Source: CAUPWF01 sp964369425 | GTDB taxonomy: Bacteria; Bacillota; Clostridia; Lachnospirales; Lachnospiraceae | Direction of reading: 5' to 3' | NCBI GenBank assembly: GCA_964369425.1 | Contig: CAYJGW010000003.1 | Span: 27,017-91,016, forward strand | DNA length: 64,000 nt | Part shown: positions 51,822-60,153 of the stretch, in pieces | How the letters are laid out: each line of letters begins with the position of its first letter | Position numbering within the stretch: the stretch's first letter is position 1 | Notes under the pieces: model-generated | The model's input: the letters and a program-made list of their open reading frames with translations, nothing else | What the model was told of the DNA's origin: nothing | Databases searched by the model: none | Program-made: the position numbers and the translations under genes

Positions 51822-52115
51822 GACTCACTTTCGTTATTACACTTCACACTGCACCGTCTTGCTACTTGCTTCATCTTCCCTTTCAATATCACGTATTCCA
51901 TGTCGGCTACTCATCTAAGACCCAATGCTCTAACTTTCGCTTCCATCACACATTCCATACTGATTGTTCTAATTACTTACTTCGCATCGTCTACTATGCT
52001 ACACTTCATAACATGTTGTTTAAGACTTTCGATTACTTCTATTTTTCTTCGATTCATCTTAGATACTAACTGTTTCTTTGTATCTGTTTTGCTGTGAGGT
52101 TTGTTGCTTGTTATT

Positions 52116-52144
52116 ATAATACAACAGAGACTTTGATTTGTCAA
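52116..52144 (-). promoter_or_regulatory. Promoter of the 51.5-52.1 kb RNA
   Basis: Perfect TTGACA (52144-52139), 17 nt, TATTAT (52121-52116) on the minus strand; an overlapping TATAAT is 3 nt further on. The predicted start is near 52108. Confidence 0.8.
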
Positions 52145-52227
52145 CACTTTTTTCTAATTATTTTTATATTTTCTGACTTTTGTTTAATTGTTTTTGTTTT
52201 GTGTGTTAATTCAATATTATATACTAT

Positions 52228-53508
52228 TTACTTTTTTGTAGGTTCCAGTGTGATTGCCTTTCTAAACAACACCAAGCCTATTACAAAGAGTATTGCAATA
52301 GCACCTACTCCTATATTGATACTTCCTGTTAATTGGCTCATTCCACTCATGATGCTCGTTCCTAAAAAGGCAGCTCCTTTTCCACAAATATCGTAGATTC
52401 CAAAGTATTCTCCCGCTTTTTCATACGGAATAATCTTCGCAAAATAGGATCTTGATAAGGCTTGTATTCCACCTTGGAACAGTCCTACACATACTGCCAA
52501 TATCCAAAATTGTAATTGTGTCTGTAAGAAATATCCAAATATTGCAATTCCTATATATCCTATAATACAGATTGTAATCAAGTTCTTTCCTTCATATCTT
52601 CTTGATAATTTGGCTATTCCTACTGTTGCTGGGAATGCCACTAGTTGAGTCACTAATAACGCCATCAATAAGCCATTCGAATCCAACCCCAATGCCTCTC
52701 CATAAGCAGTCGCCATAGAGATAATGGTGTGTACCCCATCTATATAGAAGAAGAATGCCAACAGAAACATAAAGATCTGTTTTTCTTTTCGAATTTCTTT
52801 TAGTGTATTAAAGATGCGTTTGAAACTATTGCGGACAACGTGTTCTTTCGCTTCTACATAATATTTTTGCTTGTATGCTGATAATAATGGCAATGTAAGA
52901 AAAAACCACCAAGCACCAATCATCACAAATGTAATTGTCATAGCCACAGGTAAGGAAAGACCAATGGAACTTCCTCCTAATACAAGAGCTAATCCTATCA
53001 CAAATGGGATACAACTCCCTACATATCCCCACGCAAACCCATGTGAAGACACTACATCCAATCGATCTTCTGTCGTTACATCTGTAAGCATAGCATCATT
53101 AAAGATCAGACTTGCTGAATATCCAAACTTCGCTATCGCATATAAAACCAAGAAAACGAGCCACGTTGACACCGCTCCTAATAATGCACAGGACACACTT
53201 CCGATTAACACACTGATAAATAGCAATTTCTTTTTGAAATTTTTCGTATCTGCAATCGCACCTAGTACCGGGCCTAAGAAGGCAATCACTAATGTAGAGA
53301 TAGAAGTTGCATATCCCCAATATGCCAAATACTGAACAGAAGTCAAGTGCGCTTCTTCTGCAAGATAGTTAAAATAAATCGGCATCAACGTAGATACCAT
53401 CAAAATAAATGCAGAGTTTGCCACGTCATATAACATCCAGTACTTCTCTAGTTTCGTAAATTTCTTGTCATTTACTTTCTTGTCATTCATTGTCTTGTCG
53501 CTTGTCAT
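52228..53508 (-). CDS. UMF1-family MFS transporter
   Basis: 426 residues with about 12 hydrophobic segments. The N-terminal WMLYDVANSAFILMVSTLMPIYF and the later SRSYFAKIIPYEKAGEYFGIYDICGKGAAFLG are characteristic of the UMF1 (Atg22-like) branch. The substrate is unknown; eukaryotic Atg22 exports amino acids from vacuoles. It begins 9 bp after the phospholipase-like gene on the same strand. No terminator is seen directly after its stop, where the promoter of the candidate RNA lies. Confidence 0.88.
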   Translation of the reverse strand: MTSDKTMNDKKVNDKKFTKLEKYWMLYDVANSAFILMVSTLMPIYFNYLAEEAHLTSVQYLAYWGYATSISTLVIAFLGPVLGAIADTKNFKKKLLFISVLIGSVSCALLGAVSTWLVFLVLYAIAKFGYSASLIFNDAMLTDVTTEDRLDVVSSHGFAWGYVGSCIPFVIGLALVLGGSSIGLSLPVAMTITFVMIGAWWFFLTLPLLSAYKQKYYVEAKEHVVRNSFKRIFNTLKEIRKEKQIFMFLLAFFFYIDGVHTIISMATAYGEALGLDSNGLLMALLVTQLVAFPATVGIAKLSRRYEGKNLITICIIGYIGIAIFGYFLQTQLQFWILAVCVGLFQGGIQALSRSYFAKIIPYEKAGEYFGIYDICGKGAAFLGTSIMSGMSQLTGSINIGVGAIAILFVIGLVLFRKAITLEPTKK

Positions 53509-53517
53509 CTCATCCCC

Positions 53518-54318
53518 CTAAAGTCCACTAAATGTCTCTTGATAGTCATCACTCAGTGTAATGTTTCTATCCAAAACTGCAAAGTAAAATTCTTCAATTG
53601 CATTGGCAGCATTTTTTTTTGCTTCATCCATTATCTTGACAATTGTCTCAGTACTCACCTTGCATTTTGGATTTTCCTCATAATTTACAATCAGCCCATG
53701 TAATCCATCGTATAACCCTGCAATCTTCATCCCTGTAAAAATGATGGTTCTTTTCACTTTTCCTGGTGCACGCAATAGTCTATGTATTCTCTGCATTTCT
53801 TCTAATACCTTCTTCATTTCTACCGGCGACACTTCATCGTAAAACCACGAGATTACCTCTGCATTTTTTTGATTAATCACAAATTTCTCCGTGGCAAGGT
53901 GTCTAAGCGGATCTCTTCTATCACCAATCATTAAATAGCGATCCACCTCCACTTCAATTTCACTATGAGTCACCCCTTCTTCTTTTTCCCATTTATCCAC
54001 AAATGGATGCGCCATCCTATCTAACGTAAAATGGCAGATAAACCCACTAATATAAGCAAGTGCGGCATCCTTATCATTACAATTTCCAACCACTTCTCTT
54101 GCATGTTCCATAAATTCAAGAGCTGGTAGCTTATGTAATGCATGCCCCAATTGATTAATGGCATTCTTCTTAGGCATCTTGTAATAAAATAAAATATCTG
54201 GCCCTTGTAATCCAATAAAAAACAAATCTTTATACGGTTCTATCTTTATTCTCGTCTCTTCATTTAATTCAGTCAATACTTGTTCCCCAAAACTAGCATG
54301 TGTATATAACGATGGCAT
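53518..54318 (-). CDS. Zinc-dependent phospholipase C family protein
   Basis: About 266 residues. Start 54318 has AGGAGGAAAATT directly upstream, better than an ATG five codons earlier. The N-terminus PSLYTHASFGEQVL, the pattern FIGLQGPDILFYY, GHALH, and HFTLDRMAHPFVDKW with several His and Asp match the zinc-binding site of the phospholipase C/P1 nuclease-like fold. No signal peptide is visible, so it seems to act inside the cell; the substrate is unknown. Confidence 0.83.
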   Translation of the reverse strand: MPSLYTHASFGEQVLTELNEETRIKIEPYKDLFFIGLQGPDILFYYKMPKKNAINQLGHALHKLPALEFMEHAREVVGNCNDKDAALAYISGFICHFTLDRMAHPFVDKWEKEEGVTHSEIEVEVDRYLMIGDRRDPLRHLATEKFVINQKNAEVISWFYDEVSPVEMKKVLEEMQRIHRLLRAPGKVKRTIIFTGMKIAGLYDGLHGLIVNYEENPKCKVSTETIVKIMDEAKKNAANAIEEFYFAVLDRNITLSDDYQETFSGL

Positions 54319-54401
54319 AATTTTCCTCCTCATCTTGCATCAAATCCCATAGATTCTATTATATAGCAAAAGTAAGAGTAAGTACAATAAAATTTCCTCA
54401 C

Positions 54402-54444
54402 AAAAACTAGGAAAGAGATTGATATCGCATCAATCTCTTTTCCT
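54402..54444 (-). terminator. Terminator of the GntR-ABC operon
   Basis: A long stem of about 15 bp (AGGAAAGAGATTGAT and near-exact complement with one bulged base) with a 5-nt loop, then GTTTTTG on the minus strand, just after the permease stop. Confidence 0.85.
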
Positions 54445-54450
54445 ACTCCA

Positions 54451-55287
54451 TTATTCCAAATTCACCTTTTTATTTACGATATATCTACATATTACTATAT
54501 ATACAACGCTCTGCACTAATATAATTGCTAACAACACCCACATAAGTAATGCTGAATCCGGACCATATATCATGTCATATGTGGTTGTAACTTCTCCACT
54601 TGATCCAACATGAACCTGGACGCCTGCTTGACTTTGCGCCTCAAAATTGCCTGTCAATAAAAGCCCCCCTATCAACAACAGACCTATCGTCTGTTGAATT
54701 ACATATATTGCAATATAACACAATACTGATCCTTCTATTTTTCTTTTGAACCGCTGCCCTAAGCAGATAGATAGAAAGAAAATTCCTATGAAATCAAATG
54801 CTATTATGACAGGATACAGCACCATCGCTACTAATTCAATGTTAGAAAACTTTATCTCTTCTATCATTGTCATAACGGTTCCTATAATGGATTCTCCCAC
54901 CCCTATTGAAAATACAGTTTCAAACCCTATCACTATAAAAATGTAATCTAATATTAAAATGAGTGTACCTATCATCCACTTACTCATAAGGTGGTCTGTT
55001 GGTCTTACCGGTAATGTAAATGTCAAATAGCCTTCATTTGAAAACATGCTTTTATAGAACCTAGCAATCACAAGCCCTACGGTGGATGCAAAAACTCCTA
55101 AAAAAGTGAATAATAAGGCAAGAGGACTAATGATTCCCAGTATAATTCCCCAACTATTCTCTAGGTTCCTTCCTGCTATGCTGGCAGTGATGATTGCAAA
55201 TATAACTGCAAACACACCTACTATATAGATAATCCCTACTCTTTTAAACATGTAGGAGCATTCATATTTAAATACTTTTCCTAACAT
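54451..55287 (-). CDS. ABC transporter membrane protein (ABC-2-like)
   Basis: 278 residues with about six hydrophobic segments and a soluble stretch (about 222-245) between the fifth and sixth. No sequence motif identifies the cargo. It overlaps the ATPase gene by 7 bp and completes a GntR-ATPase-permease operon like Bacillus ytr genes, which respond to cell-wall-active antibiotics. That comparison is by layout only. Confidence 0.75.
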   Translation of the reverse strand: MLGKVFKYECSYMFKRVGIIYIVGVFAVIFAIITASIAGRNLENSWGIILGIISPLALLFTFLGVFASTVGLVIARFYKSMFSNEGYLTFTLPVRPTDHLMSKWMIGTLILILDYIFIVIGFETVFSIGVGESIIGTVMTMIEEIKFSNIELVAMVLYPVIIAFDFIGIFFLSICLGQRFKRKIEGSVLCYIAIYVIQQTIGLLLIGGLLLTGNFEAQSQAGVQVHVGSSGEVTTTYDMIYGPDSALLMWVLLAIILVQSVVYIVICRYIVNKKVNLE

Positions 55288-55979
55288 CGGAACACCTCCC
55301 TGAATAATTGATCTATGCTTTTACCTTCCCGTTCTCTTACATTATCCACTTCATCCACTAAGATGACTCTTCCTTCTTTTATAAAGACCACATCACTTAA
55401 TACCGTCTCTATATCTGCAATCAGATGTGTTGATATTATCACTGTCGCCTCTTCATCGTAGTTTGATATTATGGTTCTAAGAATGTAATCCCTTGCCGCT
55501 GGGTCTACGCCTGCAATTGGTTCGTCCAATAGGTATAATTTCGCTTCCCTACTCATAGTAAGAATCAATGCTACTTTTTCTTGATTTCCTTTTGAAAGTT
55601 GTTTCACCCTCATATCCGTATCGATATGCAAATTAGCTAACATCTCTAACGCTCTCTCTTTTCGAAAATCTTCATAAAAATCTCCATATAGCTGTAACAG
55701 GTAGCTAATCTTTGCATTCTTGTCAAAATGAATTTTATCTGGCAGATAGGATACAACTTTTTTTGACTCAATCCCTATATCATTGTTGTCTATATTCACC
55801 ATTCCTTTATCTTTTACCAAAACGCCACTCAATATCTTTATTAATGTGGTTTTTCCACTTCCATTGGGACCTAACAATCCTACTATTTTCCCTTGCCCCA
55901 AGGTAAGGTTTAAGTTATTTAAAGCTTTCCGTCCACCGTAAGATTTACATAACGCTTCACATTTTACCAACATTTCCAT
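55281..55979 (-). CDS. ABC transporter ATP-binding protein
   Basis: About 232 residues. The ATG at 55979 is chosen because AAGGAGG lies 4 nt upstream; a GTG eight codons earlier has no site. Walker A GPNGSGKTTLIK, signature LSKGNQEKVALIL (LSKGN in place of LSGGQ, common in this subfamily), Walker B LYLLDEPIAGVD and the switch His in ISTHL. Overlaps the gntR-type gene end by 23 bp. Confidence 0.92.
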   Translation of the reverse strand: MEMLVKCEALCKSYGGRKALNNLNLTLGQGKIVGLLGPNGSGKTTLIKILSGVLVKDKGMVNIDNNDIGIESKKVVSYLPDKIHFDKNAKISYLLQLYGDFYEDFRKERALEMLANLHIDTDMRVKQLSKGNQEKVALILTMSREAKLYLLDEPIAGVDPAARDYILRTIISNYDEEATVIISTHLIADIETVLSDVVFIKEGRVILVDEVDNVREREGKSIDQLFREVFRC

Positions 55980-56349
55980 CTTTTCCTCCTTTTTCAAGTT
56001 CACCTTTTACAGTCTCTAAGATATCCATTTTTTGAAAACCCATCTCTATCATCTTTTCTATAAAGCCTTTTGTTGATTCTTTTAGTGTGATATTTGCCAT
56101 TACTTCTAGTTCCTTTCGATTATCGGTTACATATCTCCCATCTCCACGCTTTGTATAAATAAGACCTAACCGCTCTATCTCTACGAATGCTTTTTGCATC
56201 GTATTAGGATTCACCTCCGCTTCCACTGCTAATTCCCTTACAGTTGGTAATTTATCACCGGGTTTGTAACGCCCACTAACGATATCTTTTACAACAACAT
56301 CAACGATCTGTTTAAAAATAGGCTTTTCTTCGTTAAATTTCCATGCCAC
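55957..56349 (-). CDS. GntR-family regulator, YtrA type
   Basis: 130 residues: a winged helix-turn-helix (about 10-75; DKLPTVRELAVEAEVNPNTMQKAFVEIERLGLIYTKRGDGRYV) followed by a short helical dimerisation tail, the YtrA subgroup. It starts at GTG 56349, with GAGGTGAT upstream. It probably represses its own operon through the inverted repeat at 56373-56414 and is released by an unknown inducer. Confidence 0.9.
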   Translation of the reverse strand: MAWKFNEEKPIFKQIVDVVVKDIVSGRYKPGDKLPTVRELAVEAEVNPNTMQKAFVEIERLGLIYTKRGDGRYVTDNRKELEVMANITLKESTKGFIEKMIEMGFQKMDILETVKGELEKGGKDGNVGKM

Positions 56350-56372
56350 TTTATCACCTCTTTCATTTTTTA

Positions 56373-56414
56373 AAGTGTATTATTGTACTATTAATTTAAT
56401 ACAATAATACACTT
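56373..56414. promoter_or_regulatory. Inverted repeat, probable operator of the GntR regulator
   Basis: Perfect 15-bp arms (AAGTGTATTATTGTA and its complement) separated by 12 bp, located 24 bp upstream of the regulator start and between the two divergent operons. It may also influence the plus-strand promoter 34 bp away. Confidence 0.7.
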
Positions 56415-56447
56415 AACTTTTAATTCTGTCAATCCTTTTTTCTTTAC

Positions 56448-56476
56448 TTGTTCCGTCTCTCAAATAGTGATACAAT
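56448..56476 (+). promoter_or_regulatory. Promoter of the ABC exporter-thiD operon
   Basis: TTGTTC (56448-56453), exactly 17 nt, TACAAT (56471-56476); the first ATG is 25 nt downstream. Confidence 0.6.
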
Positions 56477-56500
56477 ATACAGCGGAAAGTAGGTGTACGA

Positions 56501-58225
56501 ATGAATAGTAGAGTAAAAAAATTTTTATCTTTTTATAAACCATATAAGAAATTGTTGATTGCTGATATGATATGTGCTTTTTTAGTTGCAGGGGTATCTC
56601 TTGCTATCCCTCTTTGTGTTCGATACATCACCAATGATGTACTGGTCTCTCACCAAAATGTACCAGTTGATACCGTCTTACAAATCGGTGGTGTAATGTT
56701 AGGGCTTGCAGTAATTGAATTGTTCTGTAATTATTTTATTGCATACAAAGGACATTACATGGGTTCACAAATGGAGCGTGATATGCGAAACGAGTTGTTT
56801 TCGCACTACCAAAAGCTATCTTTTTCTTTTTACGATGAGCAAAAGACTGGTTCTTTGATGAGTCGACTTACCACTGATATGTTTACATTGGCCGAATTAT
56901 ATCACCATGGTCCTGAGGACGTGATTATTTCTGTCATCAAGTTCGGTGGAGCATTTATCATCTTGTCACAGATTAATCTAACATTAACCTTACTCGTATT
57001 TGCAGTCCTTCCTTTTATGGTTGTTTTTGCTTATATTTGCAATAAGAGAATGAGACGCGCATTTCGCTACAATAAGGAAAAAATGGCAGAAGTCTCTTCC
57101 CAAGCCGAAGACAATCTTGCAGGTATAAGAGTTGTAAAATCTTTTGCAAACGAGGAAAAAGAGCGTGAAAAATTTGCAACTGTTTCCAATAAATATTTAC
57201 GTAGCAAAGGGCGCAGTTATAAAGCCATGGGTATTTTTCATTCTGGATTGAGCTGCTTTATAACATTGATTACAATCATAGTAATCGTTTGTGGATCCCT
57301 ATTTATCTCTTCTGAAGCAATTATTGTTGGGGACTTGCTTACATTTTTGCTCTATGTAAATAACCTAACGGAACCTGTCAGAAAACTTATCAACTTTACA
57401 GAACAGCTTCAACAAGGTTTAACTGGTTTTGACCGTTTTATGGATATCTTAGAATTGGATCCTGATGTAGCAGACATTCCAGGTGCAAAAACATTAGAAA
57501 CTGTTGAAGGAAGTGTTCAATTCCAAGATGTTTCCTTCCGCTATCAAACATCAAATGAAGTTTTAAAAAATCTAAACCTAGATGTGAAAGCCGGAGAATA
57601 CATTGCTTTAGTTGGAACAAGTGGTGCTGGAAAAACTACTCTTTGTTCTCTCATACCGCGTTTCTACGACGTGAGTGGTGGAACTATTTTAATCGATGGA
57701 GAAGATACCCAAAATGTTACTTTAGATTCCCTTCGAAAGCATATTGGAATCGTTCAGCAGGATGTGTATTTATTCAATGAAACAATCTTAGAAAACATTC
57801 GTTACGGTAGGCCGGATGCCACTGATGAAGAAATCATAGAGGCTGCAAAACGCGCAAATGCTCACTCATTTATCATGGGATTAGAAAACGGCTATGAAAC
57901 CAATATTGGACAACGCGGAATCAAATTGTCGGGAGGACAAAAACAGCGACTATCCATTGCGCGAGTATTTTTAAAAAACCCAGCCATTTTGATTTTTGAT
58001 GAGGCCACTAGTGCCTTAGATAATGAAAGTGAACGAGTTGTGCAAGAAAGTCTTGAATCCCTTGCTAAGGGGCGTACTACATTTGTAATTGCTCACAGAC
58101 TTTCTACGATTCGAAATGCTGAGAGAATCGTTGTCTTAGATGACGATGGAATCTCAGAAGAAGGAACTCACCAGACTTTATTAGAACACAATGGCGTATA
58201 CGCTAATCTTTATCGTATGCTTTAG
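56501..58225 (+). CDS. ABC exporter, fused membrane and ATPase domains
   Basis: 574 residues. A six-helix type I exporter domain (about 1-320) precedes an ATPase domain with Walker A GTSGAGKTTLC, Q-loop IVQQDVYLFNETI, signature LSGGQKQRLSIAR, Walker B AILIFDEATSALD and the H-loop IAHRLST. It works as a homodimer or with an unseen partner. Cargo may be a drug, lipid or peptide; the neighbours do not decide it. First gene of a plus-strand operon. Confidence 0.9.
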   Translation: MNSRVKKFLSFYKPYKKLLIADMICAFLVAGVSLAIPLCVRYITNDVLVSHQNVPVDTVLQIGGVMLGLAVIELFCNYFIAYKGHYMGSQMERDMRNELFSHYQKLSFSFYDEQKTGSLMSRLTTDMFTLAELYHHGPEDVIISVIKFGGAFIILSQINLTLTLLVFAVLPFMVVFAYICNKRMRRAFRYNKEKMAEVSSQAEDNLAGIRVVKSFANEEKEREKFATVSNKYLRSKGRSYKAMGIFHSGLSCFITLITIIVIVCGSLFISSEAIIVGDLLTFLLYVNNLTEPVRKLINFTEQLQQGLTGFDRFMDILELDPDVADIPGAKTLETVEGSVQFQDVSFRYQTSNEVLKNLNLDVKAGEYIALVGTSGAGKTTLCSLIPRFYDVSGGTILIDGEDTQNVTLDSLRKHIGIVQQDVYLFNETILENIRYGRPDATDEEIIEAAKRANAHSFIMGLENGYETNIGQRGIKLSGGQKQRLSIARVFLKNPAILIFDEATSALDNESERVVQESLESLAKGRTTFVIAHRLSTIRNAERIVVLDDDGISEEGTHQTLLEHNGVYANLYRML

Positions 58226-58246
58226 AATTTTATTTGGAGGAAATGC

Positions 58247-58738
58247 ATGTCATTTATTATCAGACCTGTTACTCTAGAGGATGCATCTGCAATTCTAGAG
58301 ATTTATCAATATTATATTAACGACACTTGGGTCACTTTTGAATTAGAAGTACCCACACTTGAAGATTTCACTGCAAGGATTCAATCCATCTCTAACTCCT
58401 ATCCTTACCTAGTTGGGGAATTAGATGGAAAGGTAGTAGGCTATGCCTATAGCTCAAAGTACAGAGAACGAGAAGCCTTTCGCTATAGTGCAGAAATTTC
58501 TATATACCTAGACCGCTATGCACAATCTAAGGGTTATGGAAAACTGTTATTCACGAAGCTTTTAGAAGCCACCAAAGAACAAGGATATCACAGTGTAGTT
58601 TCTGCAATCTCTTTACCTAACGAAAAAAGCATTCGACTTCACAGAGAATTCGACTTTACAGAAATTGGAGTATTCCATGATTCTGGTTATAAATTCGACC
58701 AATGGGTAGACGTAATTTGGTTCGAAAAAATCTTATAG
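58247..58738 (+). CDS. GNAT-family N-acetyltransferase (Pat-like)
   Basis: 163 residues. The order FIIRPVTLEDASAILEIYQYYIND, SAEISIYLDRYAQSKGYGKLLFTKLL (acetyl-CoA pocket, Q/R-x-x-G-x-G/A in QSKGYGK) and LHREFDFTEIGVFHDSGYKFDQW matches the phosphinothricin/methionine-sulfoximine acetyltransferase group. The acceptor in this organism is unknown. It is 21 bp after the ABC gene with TGGAGGA upstream. Confidence 0.88.
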   Translation: MSFIIRPVTLEDASAILEIYQYYINDTWVTFELEVPTLEDFTARIQSISNSYPYLVGELDGKVVGYAYSSKYREREAFRYSAEISIYLDRYAQSKGYGKLLFTKLLEATKEQGYHSVVSAISLPNEKSIRLHREFDFTEIGVFHDSGYKFDQWVDVIWFEKIL

Positions 58739-58754
58739 AAAGGAGAGATTCACA

Positions 58755-60125
58755 ATGAAGATATTAGTTTTAAATGGAAGTCCAAAAGGGGAAAAAAGTG
58801 TCACACTTCAAACCGTACTTTATCTCGAAAAGAGATTTCCTTCTCACGCATTCGAATTTTTGAATATCGGACAGAAAATCAAAGCTTTTGAAAAAGACTT
58901 TTCTAAAGCCGAAATAGAGCTTAGAGATGCCGATATGATTTTATTTGCATATCCAGTATATACTTTTATTGCGCCTTTTCAGATGCATCGTTTTATTGAG
59001 TTGTTAAAAGAGCATGCTATTGATATATCTGGCAAATACATTGCTCAACTGACAACTTCCAAACATTTTTACGATATTACTGCTCATAAGTACATTGAGG
59101 AAAACAGCTATGACCTCGGTTTGAAATATCTAGGTGGTCTTTCTGCTGATATGGATGATTTGCAGACGGAAAAAGGCCAAAAAGAAGCTGATTCCTTCTT
59201 TATCAAGCTTCTCTTTGATATTGAGCACAATATATATACCACTACCAAAACAGGATTTGGTCTTCTAAAATCAGATACTGGTGCAGACAACTACACACCG
59301 AAAGCACTACCAGTTGCTAAAACTGGCACTAAAGATGTCGTAATCGTCAGCAATGCTAGCGATGATGATGAAAACCTCAACAATATGATACAGGATTTTC
59401 AGAATCTCAGTTCGCATCCTGTTCGCGTAGTAAATATACGTAATTATCCTTTTGCAGGAGGATGTATCAGTTGTTTCCGCTGTAACATCAGTGGTAAGTG
59501 CATCTATAAAGATGGATTTGACGATTATCTGCGTAGCAATATTCAAAACGCAGATGCCCTATTCTTTGCATTTACAATAAAAGACCACTATACCCATTCT
59601 AGCTTCAAATGCTATGACGATAGACAGTTTTGTAATGGGCATCGCTCTGTAACGCATGGAAAAATGACAGGCTATTTGATTAGCGGTGATTACCAGAATG
59701 AGACAAATGTAAAAATGATTGTCGAAGCAAAAAGCGATGTGTCTGGTATGTATCTCTGTGGTGTGGCCACTGATGAACATGACACCTATCAGTCAATCCT
59801 TAATCTGGCGCAAACTCTTGATTTTGCGTTTGAGAATCATTTGCAACGTCCACAAAGTTTCTATGGTGTCGGCGGAAGCAAAATATTTCGGGACCTAGTA
59901 TACCTAATGCAAGGATTTATGCAAGCAGACCATAAGTTCTATGCTGAAAATGGAGTATACGACTTCCCTCAAAACAAGAAAAAGATGATCTTTGGTATGA
60001 AATTACTCGGGCTAGTGATGAAGATTCCGTCTGTACAAAGAGAAATGTACGGAAAGATGAATGAGTACATCTTAATGCCATACCAAAAGATTCTAGATCA
60101 AGTAGAGCCACATGATGATAAATAA
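58755..60125 (+). CDS. Two-domain NAD(P)H/FMN-type oxidoreductase with a 4-Cys motif
   Basis: 456 residues containing two flavodoxin-like domains in tandem: one at 1-175 (ILVLNGSPKGEKSVT, FAYPVYTF) and another at about 195-385 (DVVIVSNASDDDENLN, FFAFTIKDHYTHS). The second holds CISCFRCNISGKC (Cys spacing x2-x2-x5), the compact spacing of iron-sulfur flavoproteins, so a [4Fe-4S] cluster is likely. The first domain lacks it. The C-terminal 70 residues are helical and basic. It may be a fusion of two reductases; its electron acceptor is unknown. Starts with AGGAGA 9 nt upstream. Confidence 0.8.
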   Translation: MKILVLNGSPKGEKSVTLQTVLYLEKRFPSHAFEFLNIGQKIKAFEKDFSKAEIELRDADMILFAYPVYTFIAPFQMHRFIELLKEHAIDISGKYIAQLTTSKHFYDITAHKYIEENSYDLGLKYLGGLSADMDDLQTEKGQKEADSFFIKLLFDIEHNIYTTTKTGFGLLKSDTGADNYTPKALPVAKTGTKDVVIVSNASDDDENLNNMIQDFQNLSSHPVRVVNIRNYPFAGGCISCFRCNISGKCIYKDGFDDYLRSNIQNADALFFAFTIKDHYTHSSFKCYDDRQFCNGHRSVTHGKMTGYLISGDYQNETNVKMIVEAKSDVSGMYLCGVATDEHDTYQSILNLAQTLDFAFENHLQRPQSFYGVGGSKIFRDLVYLMQGFMQADHKFYAENGVYDFPQNKKKMIFGMKLLGLVMKIPSVQREMYGKMNEYILMPYQKILDQVEPHDDK

Positions 60126-60153
60126 TAAATTTTGTAACGATAGGAGATAAGAA

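Larger units (their letters stand above)
51499..52108 (-). ncRNA. Candidate large structured non-coding RNA (~610 nt)
   Basis: A transcription unit with its own promoter and terminator and no minus-strand ORF of 60 codons or more. It is purine-rich on the transcribed strand. It holds a 5' hairpin (AGATAC/GTATCT, 52085-52061), three hairpins at an exact 38-nt period (51708-51808), and a GNRA-type hairpin ACC-GAAA-GGT (51576-51567). The size recalls large ornate RNAs such as OLE, GOLLD or ROOL, but I cannot assign it to any. The alternative is a decayed gene. The remainder of 51365-52227 is AT-rich spacer with the ABC-F -10 (51408-51403). Confidence 0.6.

Noticed and set aside
51830..52055. Decayed protein gene on the minus strand (open stretches of 22-34 codons in one frame)
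   Set aside because: Purine-rich DNA gives Lys/Glu/Arg-rich open stretches by chance; no family resemblance and no SD. It is kept only as the alternative to the RNA interpretation.
51866..52097. Two overlapping plus-strand open frames of about 65 codons in the 51.5-52.1 kb region
   Set aside because: No Shine-Dalgarno, Phe/Ser/His-rich low-complexity product, and opposite to the promoter-terminator pair of the candidate RNA.
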